Notes: generated by a model from the letters alone, not told the origin. A stretch of DNA of 36,019 nucleotides from Oscillospiraceae bacterium (GCA_017545325.1 JAFWOX010000063.1:1-36019); one strand, 5' to 3'; positions 8,202 through 15,899 are shown, counted from the first letter of the stretch. Numbers and translations: made by a program.

Positions 8202-9416
8202 TTGCCTTTGTATACGACGGAAAAGCTCTTTGAACGGGACAGCCACCTCCGGGAATTCTCCGCCCGGGTGCTGGACTGCCGGCGGGAGGGGGACGTCTGG
8301 GCCGTGATCCTGGACCGTACCGCCTTCTTCCCCGAGGGGGGAGGACAGGCGGGGGACCGGGGGGAGCTGGAGGGCGTCCGGGTGCTGGATACCCAGATCC
8401 GGGCGGGGGAGATCCTCCATATGACGGACGGTCCCCTGGCGGCGGGACAGCCGGCGGTGGGCAGGCTGGATTGGGACCTGCGCTTCCGCCGGATGCAGGA
8501 CCACAGCGGCGAGCATATCATCTCCGGTCTGGTCTATCAGAAGTACGGATATCAGAATGTGGGCTTCCACCTGGGGGACGGGGAGGTCACCCTGGATTTC
8601 AGCGGCGAGCTCACGGGGCCGCAGCTGGAGGAGCTGGAGCTTCTGGCCAATCGGGCGGTGACGGATAACCTCCCTGTGCGCACCTGGTATCCCGGTCCCG
8701 CCGCCCTGAAGCGCATTTCCTACCGGAGCAAGCTGGACCTGACGGAGAACGTCCGCCTGGTGCGTATCCCCGGGATCGATACCTGCGCCTGCTGCGCCCC
8801 CCATGTGAAGCGCACCGGGGAGATCGGCCTCATCAAGATCCTGGACTTTATGCGCCACCGGGGCGGGGTGCGGATACACATCCTCTGCGGCATGGATGCC
8901 CTGGCGGATTACGGAGCCCGGTACCGGGCCACCAAGGAGATCTCCGGCCTCCTCTCCGCAAAGCAGCTGGAGACCCCCGGCGCGGTCCGCCGCACCCTGG
9001 AGGAGCTGGAGACGGCAAAACGGCAGCTGGGGGAGGAACGCCTCCGCGGCGCCCTGGAAAAAGCCGCCGCCCTGGAGCCCACGGAGGGGAACCTCTGCCT
9101 CTTCTTCCCGGAGCTGGATATGCGCGCCCTCCGGGAACTGGTGAACGGGGGAATGGAAAAATGCGGCGGGATCTGCGCCGCCTTTACCGGCGGGGATGGG
9201 GACTGGAGGTTTATCATCGGCAGCCGCCATGTGGATCTGCGGCAGGCGTCGAAGACGATCCTGGCCGGGATCCGGGGCCGGGGCGGAGGCAGCCCGGAGA
9301 TGATCCAGGGCAGCGCCGCCGGCAGCCGCGAGGAGATCGAAGCCTGGTTTTCCGCCTATGGAAAAGGAGAAAGGAAGGACGGCAATGGAACTGAGGGAGA
9401 TCCTTTCCCGCTGTGA
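8202..9416 (+). CDS. Alanyl-tRNA editing protein, AlaX-L type with DHHA1 domain
   Basis: A 404-residue protein that removes wrongly attached amino acids (Ser/Gly) from tRNA-Ala. The N-terminal part matches the editing side of alanyl-tRNA synthetase: GGGQAGD at about residues 47-52, zinc ligands H101 and H105 (HSGEH) and C197-x3-H201 (CCAPH). The C-terminal 120 residues have the DHHA1 pattern ending GGGSPEMIQGSA. There is no aminoacylation domain. The start is TTG at 8202, placed after GGGAGG, with the next residues (PLYTTEKLFE) matching relatives. It overlaps deoC by 32 bases. Confidence 0.9.
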   Translation: MPLYTTEKLFERDSHLREFSARVLDCRREGDVWAVILDRTAFFPEGGGQAGDRGELEGVRVLDTQIRAGEILHMTDGPLAAGQPAVGRLDWDLRFRRMQDHSGEHIISGLVYQKYGYQNVGFHLGDGEVTLDFSGELTGPQLEELELLANRAVTDNLPVRTWYPGPAALKRISYRSKLDLTENVRLVRIPGIDTCACCAPHVKRTGEIGLIKILDFMRHRGGVRIHILCGMDALADYGARYRATKEISGLLSAKQLETPGAVRRTLEELETAKRQLGEERLRGALEKAAALEPTEGNLCLFFPELDMRALRELVNGGMEKCGGICAAFTGGDGDWRFIIGSRHVDLRQASKTILAGIRGRGGGSPEMIQGSAAGSREEIEAWFSAYGKGERKDGNGTEGDPFPL

Positions 9417-10062
9417 CCACACCCTGCTGAGGCAGACCGCCGTATGGGAGGATATCCGGCAGCTCTGCGACGAGGGGCTGGAATTCGGCGTGGCTTCCGT
9501 CTGCATCCCGCCCTGCTTTGTGGCGGAGGCGAGCCAATACCTGGGGGACCGGCTGCCTGTGTGCACCGTCATCGGGTTTCCCAACGGGTACAACAGCAGC
9601 GCCGTGAAGTTCATCGAGGCCGCTGAGGCCGCCGGGGACGGGGCGGATGAGCTGGACATGGTGGCAAACCTCGGCTGGATCAAATCCGGAGCCTGGGAGA
9701 AGCTCCGGGAGGAGATCGATGAGGTCCGCCGCATCTGCGGCAAGCGCATCCTGAAGGTCATCATCGAGACCTGCCTCCTGACGGAGGAGGAGAAGATCGA
9801 AATGTGCCGGGTGGTTTCCGACTCCGGGGCGGATTACATCAAAACCTCCACCGGCTTCGCCGGGGGCGGGGCGACCCGGGAGGATATCGCCCTGCTGAAG
9901 GCCAATATCGCCCCCCACCTGAAGATCAAGGCCGCGGGGGGGATTGGGACCCTGGAGGACGCAGAGGCCCTTCTTGCCCTGGGGGCGGACCGGCTGGGGA
10001 CCAGCCGCCTGGTGGGACTGGCCAAACGGATGAAGGAGGAGAAGCATGGCGACGCCTCATAA
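9385..10062 (+). CDS. deoC: Deoxyribose-phosphate aldolase
   Basis: A 225-residue class I aldolase that cleaves 2-deoxyribose-5-phosphate to glyceraldehyde-3-phosphate and acetaldehyde. Catalytic positions are visible: D91 (DELDMV), the Schiff-base lysine K153 (YIKTSTG) and K182 (IKAAGG). The ATG at 9385, preceded by AGGAAGG, is chosen over 9358, which has no better ribosome-binding site and adds a charged stub. It starts within the end of the AlaX gene and ends 17 bases inside deoD, so the three are a tightly coupled operon. Confidence 0.96.
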   Translation: MELREILSRCDHTLLRQTAVWEDIRQLCDEGLEFGVASVCIPPCFVAEASQYLGDRLPVCTVIGFPNGYNSSAVKFIEAAEAAGDGADELDMVANLGWIKSGAWEKLREEIDEVRRICGKRILKVIIETCLLTEEEKIEMCRVVSDSGADYIKTSTGFAGGGATREDIALLKANIAPHLKIKAAGGIGTLEDAEALLALGADRLGTSRLVGLAKRMKEEKHGDAS

Positions 10063-10759
10063 CAGCGCGGAGAAGGGCGCCTTTGGGAAGGTGGTCCTCA
10101 TGCCCGGGGATCCCCTTCGTGCCCGGTTCACAGCCCGGGAATTCCTGGAAAAGGCGGAGCTGGTGAACGATGTGCGGGGGATCCAGGGCTATACCGGCTT
10201 CTATGAGGGCAGCCGGATCTCCGTCATGGCCAGCGGCATGGGAATGCCCTCCATGGGTATCTACAGCTATGAGCTGTACCGGGAATATGATGTGGACTGC
10301 ATCCTGCGCATCGGCTCCGCCGGGAGCCTGAGCGAAAAGGTCCGGGTCCGGGACCTGGTGCTGGGCATGGGGGCCTGTACGGATTCCCGCTATGCGCACC
10401 AGTACCGCCTTCCCGGCACCTTTGCCCCCATTGCGGACTTCGACCTGCTGAGGACCGCGGCGGAGGAGGGGAAGAAGCTGGGCGCCGTCTGCCACGTGGG
10501 CAATCTGCTGAGCTCCGACCTGTTTTACGACGACGACCCGGATTTCGCCGTCAAATGGGCGAAGATGGGAGTGCTGGCGGTGGAGATGGAGGCTGCGGCG
10601 CTGTACATGAACGCCGCGCGGACGGGGAAGAAGGCCCTGGCCATCTGCACCGTATCCGACCACCTGATCACCGGGGAAGCCCTGTCCAGCGAGGAGCGGC
10701 AGCTGGGCTTCCGGCAGATGATCGAGCTCGCCTTGAAGACAGCCAGGCATTTTGCCTGA
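10046..10759 (+). CDS. deoD: Purine nucleoside phosphorylase, DeoD type
   Basis: A 237-residue enzyme that splits purine (deoxy)nucleosides with phosphate to free base and (deoxy)ribose-1-phosphate. Motifs are MPGDPLRARF (phosphate binding), GMGMPSMGIYSYEL, VEMEAAALY (ribose binding) and the catalytic aspartate in VSDHL. Length is normal for hexameric DeoD. The ATG follows AAGGAGGAG inside deoC. Together with deoC it gives deoxynucleoside breakdown, although a phosphopentomutase (deoB) is not in the window. Confidence 0.96.
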   Translation: MATPHNSAEKGAFGKVVLMPGDPLRARFTAREFLEKAELVNDVRGIQGYTGFYEGSRISVMASGMGMPSMGIYSYELYREYDVDCILRIGSAGSLSEKVRVRDLVLGMGACTDSRYAHQYRLPGTFAPIADFDLLRTAAEEGKKLGAVCHVGNLLSSDLFYDDDPDFAVKWAKMGVLAVEMEAAALYMNAARTGKKALAICTVSDHLITGEALSSEERQLGFRQMIELALKTARHFA

Positions 10760-10797
10760 AGAAGCAAATCAGACCGATCAAAAAGGAGGTTTCCTGC

Positions 10798-11319
10798 ATG
10801 AACACATTGGACGCCATAAAAGCCAGACATTCCACCCGCGGTTTTTCCGACAAGCAGATCAGCGACGCCGACCTGGAGAAGATCCTTTTCGCCGGCGGGC
10901 AGGCCGCCGTGGGCGGCGCAGACTTCAAGAGCCTGAAGCTCTATGCGGTGCAGGATCCGGAGCTGCTGAAGGCCATCGACGAAAGCTCCGCCAAAATGCG
11001 TCCCGGTTCCCATCCCCTGTACGGCGCCCCCACCCTGGTGGTGCTGGCCTCCAAGGAGAGCATCCTGAAGAACATCGAGTTCACCAATGCGGGCTGCGTC
11101 ATCCAGAATATGATGGTTGCGGCGGCGGAGCTGGGCGTTGACAGCATCTATCTCTGGATGTCCATGTACGGCATCAACAACGACCCGGAGCTGGTGAAGC
11201 GGCTGGGCTTCCCGGAGGGCTTCACCTGCGTGGGCACCATGGCCCTGGGGTATGAGGCGAAGGCGTTCCCCAAGCTCAAGGCGGAGGAGCAGCGCATCGA
11301 GGTCACCTACATCAAGTAA
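10798..11319 (+). CDS. Small nitroreductase-family flavoprotein
   Basis: A 173-residue FMN-dependent nitroreductase-like protein. It opens with MNTLDAIKARHSTRGFSDKQI, the family's FMN phosphate-binding start (RHSxRxF), and keeps the central GAPTLVVL and late LGFPEGFTCVGTMALGY regions. It is on the short side of the family, and the substrate is not predictable. The ATG at 10798 follows AAAAGGAGG. A longer frame from 10555 runs through deoD in another phase and is ignored. It sits 38 bases after deoD and 16 bases before the alcohol dehydrogenase. Confidence 0.88.
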   Translation: MNTLDAIKARHSTRGFSDKQISDADLEKILFAGGQAAVGGADFKSLKLYAVQDPELLKAIDESSAKMRPGSHPLYGAPTLVVLASKESILKNIEFTNAGCVIQNMMVAAAELGVDSIYLWMSMYGINNDPELVKRLGFPEGFTCVGTMALGYEAKAFPKLKAEEQRIEVTYIK

Positions 11320-11335
11320 GGATGAGGAGAGAATC

Positions 11336-12493
11336 ATGAACTTCCAGTATATGCAGAACTGTCCCATCATCTTCGGGCCCGGGGCCATAGACCATCTGGG
11401 AGAATACGTAACCGAGCTGGGAAACATCCGCAAGGCCCTGTGCGTCTTCGACAAGGGCGTGGAGGCGGCGGGGATCCCTGCCCGGGCCGTGGCCAGCCTG
11501 GAGAAGGCGGGTATCGCCTGCACCTGCTATAACGGCGTCCAGGCTGACCCCACCATCGGCATTGTGGATGAGGCCGGCGCCCTGGCCCTGGAAAACAAGG
11601 TGGATGCCATCATCGGCATCGGCGGCGGCAGCAGTATGGACGCCGCCAAGGCGACGAGCATCCTCATGGAGTACCCCGGCCCCATCAAAAAATATATCCT
11701 GGCCAAGCCCATCACCATGGACACCAAGACCCCCGTGATCCTGGTCCCCACCACCTCCGGCACCGGGGCGGAGGCTACTCGGGTGGCGGTCATCAGCCAG
11801 ACGGAGACGGGGGGGAAATGGAGCGTGTTCGTGAATACCAGCCTTGCCGTGGTGGATCCGGAGCTGAGCATGGGCATGCCCCCCAGCGTCACCGCCTATA
11901 CGGGGCTGGACGCCCTTTCCCATGCCGCCGAGTGCGTGACCGACAATATCTCCAATCCCCATAACCAGCTTCTGGCCTGCGCCGCCATCAGCAAGATCAT
12001 GAAGTATCTGTATATCGCCTGGAAGGAGCCCGGCAACGCAGAGGCCCGGACGGAGATGAGCCTGGCGGCCAACTGGGCGGGCATCGCCTTTGGGGAGACC
12101 ATGTGCCATGTGGGCCACGCCCTGGCGGACGGCCTCAGCATCAACCTCCACACCCCCCATGGGTACAACTGCGCCATGGCCCTGCCGGTAGCCCTGGAGT
12201 ATGCCGCGCCCGCCGTGCCCAGGGAGATCCGCATGGTGGCGGAGGCCATGGGCCTGGACCTCACCGGAAAGGAAACGGCGGAGGAGCTGGGCGCCATGTG
12301 CGCCAAGGCGGTGTGGGACCTGATGCGGAAGCTGGAGGTCCCCAGTCTCAAGGCTATGGGCTTCACCCGGGAGCAGGCCCTCCTGGCCGCGGAGGAGGGC
12401 TACGGCAGCCACCTCAGCACCTATTGCCCCGTTCCCGTCACCCGTGAGGCGGCGGAGAGGATGGCCGCCCGGATGTACGACGCCTATCAGTAA
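11336..12493 (+). CDS. Iron-containing alcohol dehydrogenase
   Basis: A 385-residue group III dehydrogenase. The NAD-binding GIGGGSSMDAAKA and the PTTSGTGAEAT motif are present, and metal ligands can be read as D and H residues in the HAAECVTDN, CHVGHALADG and HTPHGYNC segments. The start ATG at 11336 follows GGATGAGGAG. The enzyme could reduce the acetaldehyde made by DeoC, which is a context inference; family members also act on butanol, lactaldehyde or 1,3-propanediol. Last enzyme of the deo cluster. Confidence 0.92.
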   Translation: MNFQYMQNCPIIFGPGAIDHLGEYVTELGNIRKALCVFDKGVEAAGIPARAVASLEKAGIACTCYNGVQADPTIGIVDEAGALALENKVDAIIGIGGGSSMDAAKATSILMEYPGPIKKYILAKPITMDTKTPVILVPTTSGTGAEATRVAVISQTETGGKWSVFVNTSLAVVDPELSMGMPPSVTAYTGLDALSHAAECVTDNISNPHNQLLACAAISKIMKYLYIAWKEPGNAEARTEMSLAANWAGIAFGETMCHVGHALADGLSINLHTPHGYNCAMALPVALEYAAPAVPREIRMVAEAMGLDLTGKETAEELGAMCAKAVWDLMRKLEVPSLKAMGFTREQALLAAEEGYGSHLSTYCPVPVTREAAERMAARMYDAYQ

Positions 12494-12505
12494 GGAGCGA
12501 ATCGA

Positions 12506-12946
12506 ATGAAGCGCTTTCTGCAGATCCTGTTTACTGCGGCAGCCCTGGCCCTGATGATCTTCACCAAAGCCGCGGTGATGGTCACCGCGCCGGGACCGGA
12601 GATCCGTGTGCGCAGCTTCTATTCCTACTTCAGCCCGATCCCCTTCGGCAACGCAATGTTCCCGCCCCTCATCACGGCGGTCCTCACCTGCGTTTTGCTG
12701 ATCCTGGGCTTCGCCGCCCTGAAGAACAAAAAAGCGCAGGTCGCCCTGTGCATCCTGGCTCCGATCACCTTTATCGTCTCCCTGCTGCCCCTGCTGTACG
12801 GGGTCAGGTACTATTCTCTTCTGGGCGGCTGCATCAGCCTGGCGCTGCTGCTCAGCGCCTTCTGCGCCATCTGGGCGATGTTCGGGAAGAAGCCGCCCAA
12901 GGCGCCGCCTCCGCCGCCCCCGCCGCCCCCGCAGTATCCCCGGTGA
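12506..12946 (+). CDS. Small membrane protein with polyproline tail, function unknown
   Basis: A 146-residue protein not recognised. Four hydrophobic helices are visible (about residues 5-28, 51-73, 79-100 and 103-126), followed by a cytoplasmic-looking KKPPKAPPPPPPPPPPQYPR end. The polyproline run would need elongation factor P for translation and could bind a partner. A TAAGGAG site 9 bases before the ATG and the 12-base gap from the dehydrogenase suggest that it is the last gene of that transcript. Confidence 0.75.
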   Translation: MKRFLQILFTAAALALMIFTKAAVMVTAPGPEIRVRSFYSYFSPIPFGNAMFPPLITAVLTCVLLILGFAALKNKKAQVALCILAPITFIVSLLPLLYGVRYYSLLGGCISLALLLSAFCAIWAMFGKKPPKAPPPPPPPPPQYPR

Positions 12947-13318
12947 TGAACGCAAATCGCGCCCCGGCCCTTTCAGGAGGAGTTCATAAGACCGCATTCA
13001 AAAAAACATGGTCGACATAGTTTCTACTGTGTCGGCCATGTTTTCTTTTGTGCGCAAACAGGGCGGCCGTGCGGCGGAACAAGGGAAGTATAGCGTTCCC
13101 TGGGATGAAGAAAACACGTTTTCTCCATTGAGCCCTAGGAGCCCTCGGAGAGCGAAATGACACCGGAACGATGTACAATTGCGCTTACCCTTTGGCTAAG
13201 GGTTTTGCCTTCGCTTTTTCCAGCAATTCTTGTAAGAGCCCCAATGTTTCGGCTGAGGAAATGCCTCTCCGGTTCAAAGCTGCTGTAGCCCCATATTACC
13301 GTTATTCTATTATTAGAA
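12947..13318. other. 372-base gap: terminator, small palindromes and a possible gene remnant
   Basis: After the polyproline gene there is a strong two-way terminator (13003-13044), then several short inverted repeats (for example GAAAAC/GTTTTC near 13110). On the minus strand at about 13285-13180 a short open stretch reads LNRRGISSAETLGLLQELLEKAKAKPLAKG then stop. It has helical protein-like composition but no proper start, and may be the decayed 3' end of a lost gene. Base composition shifts to AT-rich from about 13130. Confidence 0.4.
13003..13044. terminator. Bidirectional terminator at the left edge of the AT-rich island
   Basis: An 18-bp stem (13003-13020/13027-13044, two G-U pairs) is bordered by an A-run on the left and T-rich sequence on the right, so it can end transcription in both directions. 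Confidence 0.8.
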
Positions 13319-13843
13319 TTACCAGAAGAGGGAAGCGTATTTTGCCTTGAAAGCGCTCTCATCCATTTCAAAATAGTCTCGGAACACGCTGATAAATTTA
13401 TAACTATAGAATAATGCTACAAAAGCAGCTGCTCCGCCTATTCCACTTCCATTAATCAGGCCATAGTAATTAAGCGGCTGCCCATGTAGAGTAATGCTTC
13501 CAGCACCGGAGTAGTCAGCTAAGCATACCCCGTCAAGGATGATTCTGTTTGCATCATCTCCCTTATAAAAATACATCAATTCATTGCCAACGAGCCCAAG
13601 TAACCGATTGGTGGGATAATCAAATACTTTAGTCCCGTATAGACTGCTCGGAGTAGTCTCATATGTACCAATTATTTCTTTGCCATCACTATAGTCTATG
13701 AATATTTCCCCATTTTCATAGTCAACATAGAATGACTCTTCGTCTTGGCCCTTTGTGAACCCAATCTTACATAGATGTCTCCCATCGTCTTCCTTTTTGA
13801 CTATAACAGTAATATAGCCTTTGTCAGTGGAATTGTCGATCAT
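13319..13843 (-). CDS. Island protein of unknown function, Gly/Asp/Tyr-rich beta repeats
   Basis: A 174-residue protein that I cannot assign. Residues 1-60 look like beta strands with loosely repeated Y/F-D-x-x-G turns (VDYENGEIF, IDYSDGKEI), followed by KVFDYPTNRLLGLV and a glycine-rich hydrophobic part (GLINGSGIGGAAAFVALFYSY) that could be a weak membrane helix. The turn spacing suggests a small beta-propeller or flower-like fold related in style to the repeat protein encoded just upstream; this is an inference. GGGAGGT precedes the ATG. Codon use is AT-rich, unlike genes outside the island. Last gene of the four-gene minus-strand unit. Confidence 0.7.
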   Translation of the reverse strand: MIDNSTDKGYITVIVKKEDDGRHLCKIGFTKGQDEESFYVDYENGEIFIDYSDGKEIIGTYETTPSSLYGTKVFDYPTNRLLGLVGNELMYFYKGDDANRIILDGVCLADYSGAGSITLHGQPLNYYGLINGSGIGGAAAFVALFYSYKFISVFRDYFEMDESAFKAKYASLFW

Positions 13844-13894
13844 AAAGTAACCTCCCGATTTTTTCTTTTCTGTCTCTAATGATGATATGGAATG

Positions 13895-14518
13895 TCATGA
13901 GTTTACATACTCCCTTTCCAATCCACATATCGTAGCCTTGTATAAACCATAAGCATCTGAATAATCGCCGTTTTCTATCATTTTCACACACGGTCGAACC
14001 AGGTTTTCATAAAGGGAAGATAATATCGTAAACGCATTATCTTTTTTATGAATCTCTGCAACGATTCTAGGTGATATTTGGTAATATGCTTCGATCTCTG
14101 CCGATCCGCTTGGCATACTCTTTAGATAGTTATCGCGAAACGACCGAAGTATGTTTAACTCATAGCAATCATCGGGTAGACCCATTGCCTCCACACAGGC
14201 TGATGTCAAGAAGCAACCTGGTTTTGGCCCCTCAGCACCAAAGATTTTGTGAACGCAATCCTCATCGATCCGACCAATGCGGCGCAGCCCTTCATCATAG
14301 ACATAACCGTTTTCGTCTATATGCCCGCGCCGACGTAAGCCTTCATCATAGATGTATCCGCTTTTATCAATGCGTCCTATACGGCTAAGGTTTTCCGCAT
14401 AAATATAACCGCTATCAAAATCGATCCTACCAATACGGTGTAAACCTTCGTCGTATACATATCCATCATCGTCGATCCGACCTAAACGTTGCAGGCCTTC
14501 GGAGTACATATATCCCAT
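13895..14518 (-). CDS. Five-repeat GYxYxEGLxRIGRID protein with CFI-box-like C-terminal domain
   Basis: A 207-residue protein in two parts. Residues 2-87 are five tandem 17-18 residue units with consensus GYxYxEGLxRIGRIDxx, which predicts a closed five-unit beta fold. Residues 102-205 start with CFLTSACVEAMGLPDDC and continue LRSFRDNYL...YYQISPRIVAEI, which resembles the CFI-box C-terminal domain found on many unrelated bacterial proteins (CFIATA...LRxFRDxxL). I recall a curated beta-flower name for similar repeats, but from memory only. The ATG at 14518 is preferred over the GTG at 14527 because GGTGA then has normal spacing. Function unknown. Confidence 0.8.
   Translation of the reverse strand: MGYMYSEGLQRLGRIDDDGYVYDEGLHRIGRIDFDSGYIYAENLSRIGRIDKSGYIYDEGLRRRGHIDENGYVYDEGLRRIGRIDEDCVHKIFGAEGPKPGCFLTSACVEAMGLPDDCYELNILRSFRDNYLKSMPSGSAEIEAYYQISPRIVAEIHKKDNAFTILSSLYENLVRPCVKMIENGDYSDAYGLYKATICGLEREYVNS
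14258..14515 (-). repeat. Five in-frame coding repeats of 51-54 bases
   Basis: Each unit encodes GYxYxEGLxRIGRID plus one to three variable residues. The protein units are more alike than the DNA, which points to selection on the fold and not to a very recent duplication. These are part of the coding sequence and not a CRISPR array. Confidence 0.85.
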
Positions 14519-14532
14519 CGTAATCACCGCGA

Positions 14533-14928
14533 TTATTTGTTTGCGGATAGCTGGTTTATTGCTTCGGTGAGATGTTCAAAACTGTCATAGAAGGCGTTAT
14601 CTACTGCAATCCTTTTATCCACTATTCTGGTGTTAAGAAACCCGCAAAATGCAAGTCCAATAACTCCTACGACGATAGCAGCAAGCCAAGAACCGGAGGC
14701 TAGTCCCAATACAATTGCTCCTGCGATAAAAGCTATAGTAATAAAGGTCAATACTCTTTGCCACTTGTCAGTACCGCGCCGATGTTTCAGGTAACTATCC
14801 ACAACAAGATTGGCTTCTCGCAGGGCGCTCTCCACATCACCTTTGTCCAACGCCTTTGAAGCTCGTCTTGTACCTGAATTCCACATATCCAGATTCATTT
14901 CGCCGGAAAACCCATATTCACTACTCAT
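14533..14928 (-). CDS. Small two-helix membrane protein of the island
   Basis: A 131-residue protein not recognised. Residues 1-50 are soluble and helical (TRRASKALDKGDVESALREANLVVDSYLK), then two closely spaced transmembrane helices (about 59-78 and 82-98) form a hairpin, followed by a helical end. The N-terminal helix pair with repeated alanines resembles a TPR-like or coiled segment. AGGAGGG lies 7 bases before the ATG. Gaps of 19 and 14 bases to its neighbours place it in the same operon as the two CFI-box-like genes, so it may anchor them at the membrane (inference). Confidence 0.75.
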   Translation of the reverse strand: MSSEYGFSGEMNLDMWNSGTRRASKALDKGDVESALREANLVVDSYLKHRRGTDKWQRVLTFITIAFIAGAIVLGLASGSWLAAIVVGVIGLAFCGFLNTRIVDKRIAVDNAFYDSFEHLTEAINQLSANK

Positions 14929-14947
14929 CTTCTTACCCTCCTGTTAG

Positions 14948-15406
14948 TCAAAGGTACTCAACTTGCAAATGCTTTACCGTATCACGATACAGCCTATAGG
15001 CGCCTTCATTTTCGCCACACTCGATCATATCCACGCATGGCTTTACGAGCTTTTCATAAATGGAATCAAAAACTGCGACTGAATCGGCTCTCTTTTGGAT
15101 TTCTGAAACGATCTGAGGTGCAACAAAGTAGTATTCCGCCATTGCATCCCGGCCCTCCGGAAGAGAACGGAGATATCCCTCACGGAAGCGACGCAGAACT
15201 GTCAGTTCATGGCAATCGTCAGGAAGCCCCTTTGCCTCGACACAAGCAGATGTCAAAAAGCATCCGGAAGAATCCTGTCCTTTGTAGATTGGGCAGTCAT
15301 CATAGTCATAGTTCCGGCAATACTTGTAATAGATGTCCTCGTTGACATCTTTGCCGGACTTCCGGCAAGCGTAATGATCATCGTACCAATAATAGGGGCA
15401 GCTCAT
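14948..15406 (-). CDS. Cys-rich protein with CFI-box-like C-terminal domain
   Basis: A 152-residue protein. The N-terminal 40 residues carry cysteines C3, C14, C30 and C38 among many Tyr and Asp residues, a likely small metal site. From C49 it has the same domain as the second gene downstream: CFLTSACVEAKGLPDDC, then LRRFREGYLRSLPEG, a YYFVAPQIVSEI stretch and a helical end with LVKPCVDMIECGE. The two copies share most motif residues, so they are paralogous domains joined to different front ends. The ATG at 15406 follows GGGAGGTAA and is preferred over 15421. First gene of the island operon, read from a consensus promoter. Function unknown. Confidence 0.8.
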   Translation of the reverse strand: MSCPYYWYDDHYACRKSGKDVNEDIYYKYCRNYDYDDCPIYKGQDSSGCFLTSACVEAKGLPDDCHELTVLRRFREGYLRSLPEGRDAMAEYYFVAPQIVSEIQKRADSVAVFDSIYEKLVKPCVDMIECGENEGAYRLYRDTVKHLQVEYL

Positions 15407-15443
15407 TTTATTACCTCCCATAATCTAGTTATAACATGCCTCA

Positions 15444-15472
15444 TTTATACCGCAATTTGCAGTAAATGTCAA
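15444..15472 (-). promoter_or_regulatory. Consensus promoter of the island operon
   Basis: On the minus strand TTGACA (15472-15467), a 17-base spacer and TATAAA (15449-15444). It is the best promoter match in the window and lies 38 bases ahead of the first island gene. Confidence 0.85.
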
Positions 15473-15489
15473 TACTACAAAATGCAGTA
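15456..15489. promoter_or_regulatory. Probable operator of the XRE repressor
   Basis: TTTGCAGTA (15456-15464) and TACTACAAA (15473-15481) form an inverted repeat with one mismatch and an 8-base centre. A third TGCAGTA half-site follows at 15483-15489. The repeat covers the -35 box and most of the spacer of the island promoter, so binding would block it. It lies between the divergent repressor gene and the operon. Confidence 0.65.
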
Positions 15490-15522
15490 TGCTATTATCC
15501 AGACAGATTGTGTGGTGATAGC

Positions 15523-15735
15523 ATGTACTCCCGCATACGGGATTTACGAGAAGATGCAGATATGAAACAGCGGGAGCTGGCAACTTACCTTAACTGTTCC
15601 CAACAGGTCTATAGCAACTATGAGCTTGGTCAAAGAGATATTCCTACTGATGTTCTTATCAAATTATCCAAACTCTATCATGTTTCGGTTGATTATATTC
15701 TCGGGATTACAAACAATCCTAAACAAAACAAGTAA
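15523..15735 (+). CDS. XRE-family helix-turn-helix repressor
   Basis: A 70-residue, single-domain DNA-binding protein. IRDLREDADMKQRELATYLNCSQQVYSNYELGQRDIPTDVLIKLSKLYHVSVDYILG is a complete Cro/CI-type helix-turn-helix domain with the usual ending. There is no sensor or protease domain. The start at 15523 is preferred over 15466 because the extra residues do not resemble the family and run back through the operator. It is divergent from the island operon, and the shared 116-base region holds an inverted repeat over the operon promoter, so repression of that operon is likely. Confidence 0.92.
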   Translation: MYSRIRDLREDADMKQRELATYLNCSQQVYSNYELGQRDIPTDVLIKLSKLYHVSVDYILGITNNPKQNK

Positions 15736-15755
15736 CTCCCCCATGTAAACACAAG

Positions 15756-15797
15756 GCAGGGTATTGCAAGATGAAGGCTTGCAGTACCCTGCTTTTT
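15756..15797 (+). terminator. Terminator after the XRE gene
   Basis: A 15-bp stem (15756-15770/15778-15792, one G-U pair) followed by five T. A second hairpin (GGCCC/GGGCC, about 15818-15838) with a T-run at 15842-15847 follows, giving a double stop at the right edge of the island. Confidence 0.85.
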
Positions 15798-15899
15798 AAA
15801 GAAGCCAGATGCTCCATGCCCCGGCCCTTGGGCCGAGGCGCTTTTTTCGGCTTCTCCCGGGATCCGCAGCCTCTGCTTCGGGTCCCGGCGTCCCTCCCG

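Noticed and set aside
13135..13371. 78-codon minus-strand frame at the island edge
   Set aside because: It overlaps the well-supported gene at 13319-13843, has no ribosome-binding site, and its composition is not convincing.
14258..14515. Tandem repeats as a possible CRISPR array
   Set aside because: The repeats are in frame within a coding sequence, vary in DNA, and have no spacers.
13040..15800. Integrase-type attachment sites at the island borders
   Set aside because: I looked for direct repeats at both ends and saw none, and there is no integrase or tRNA gene.
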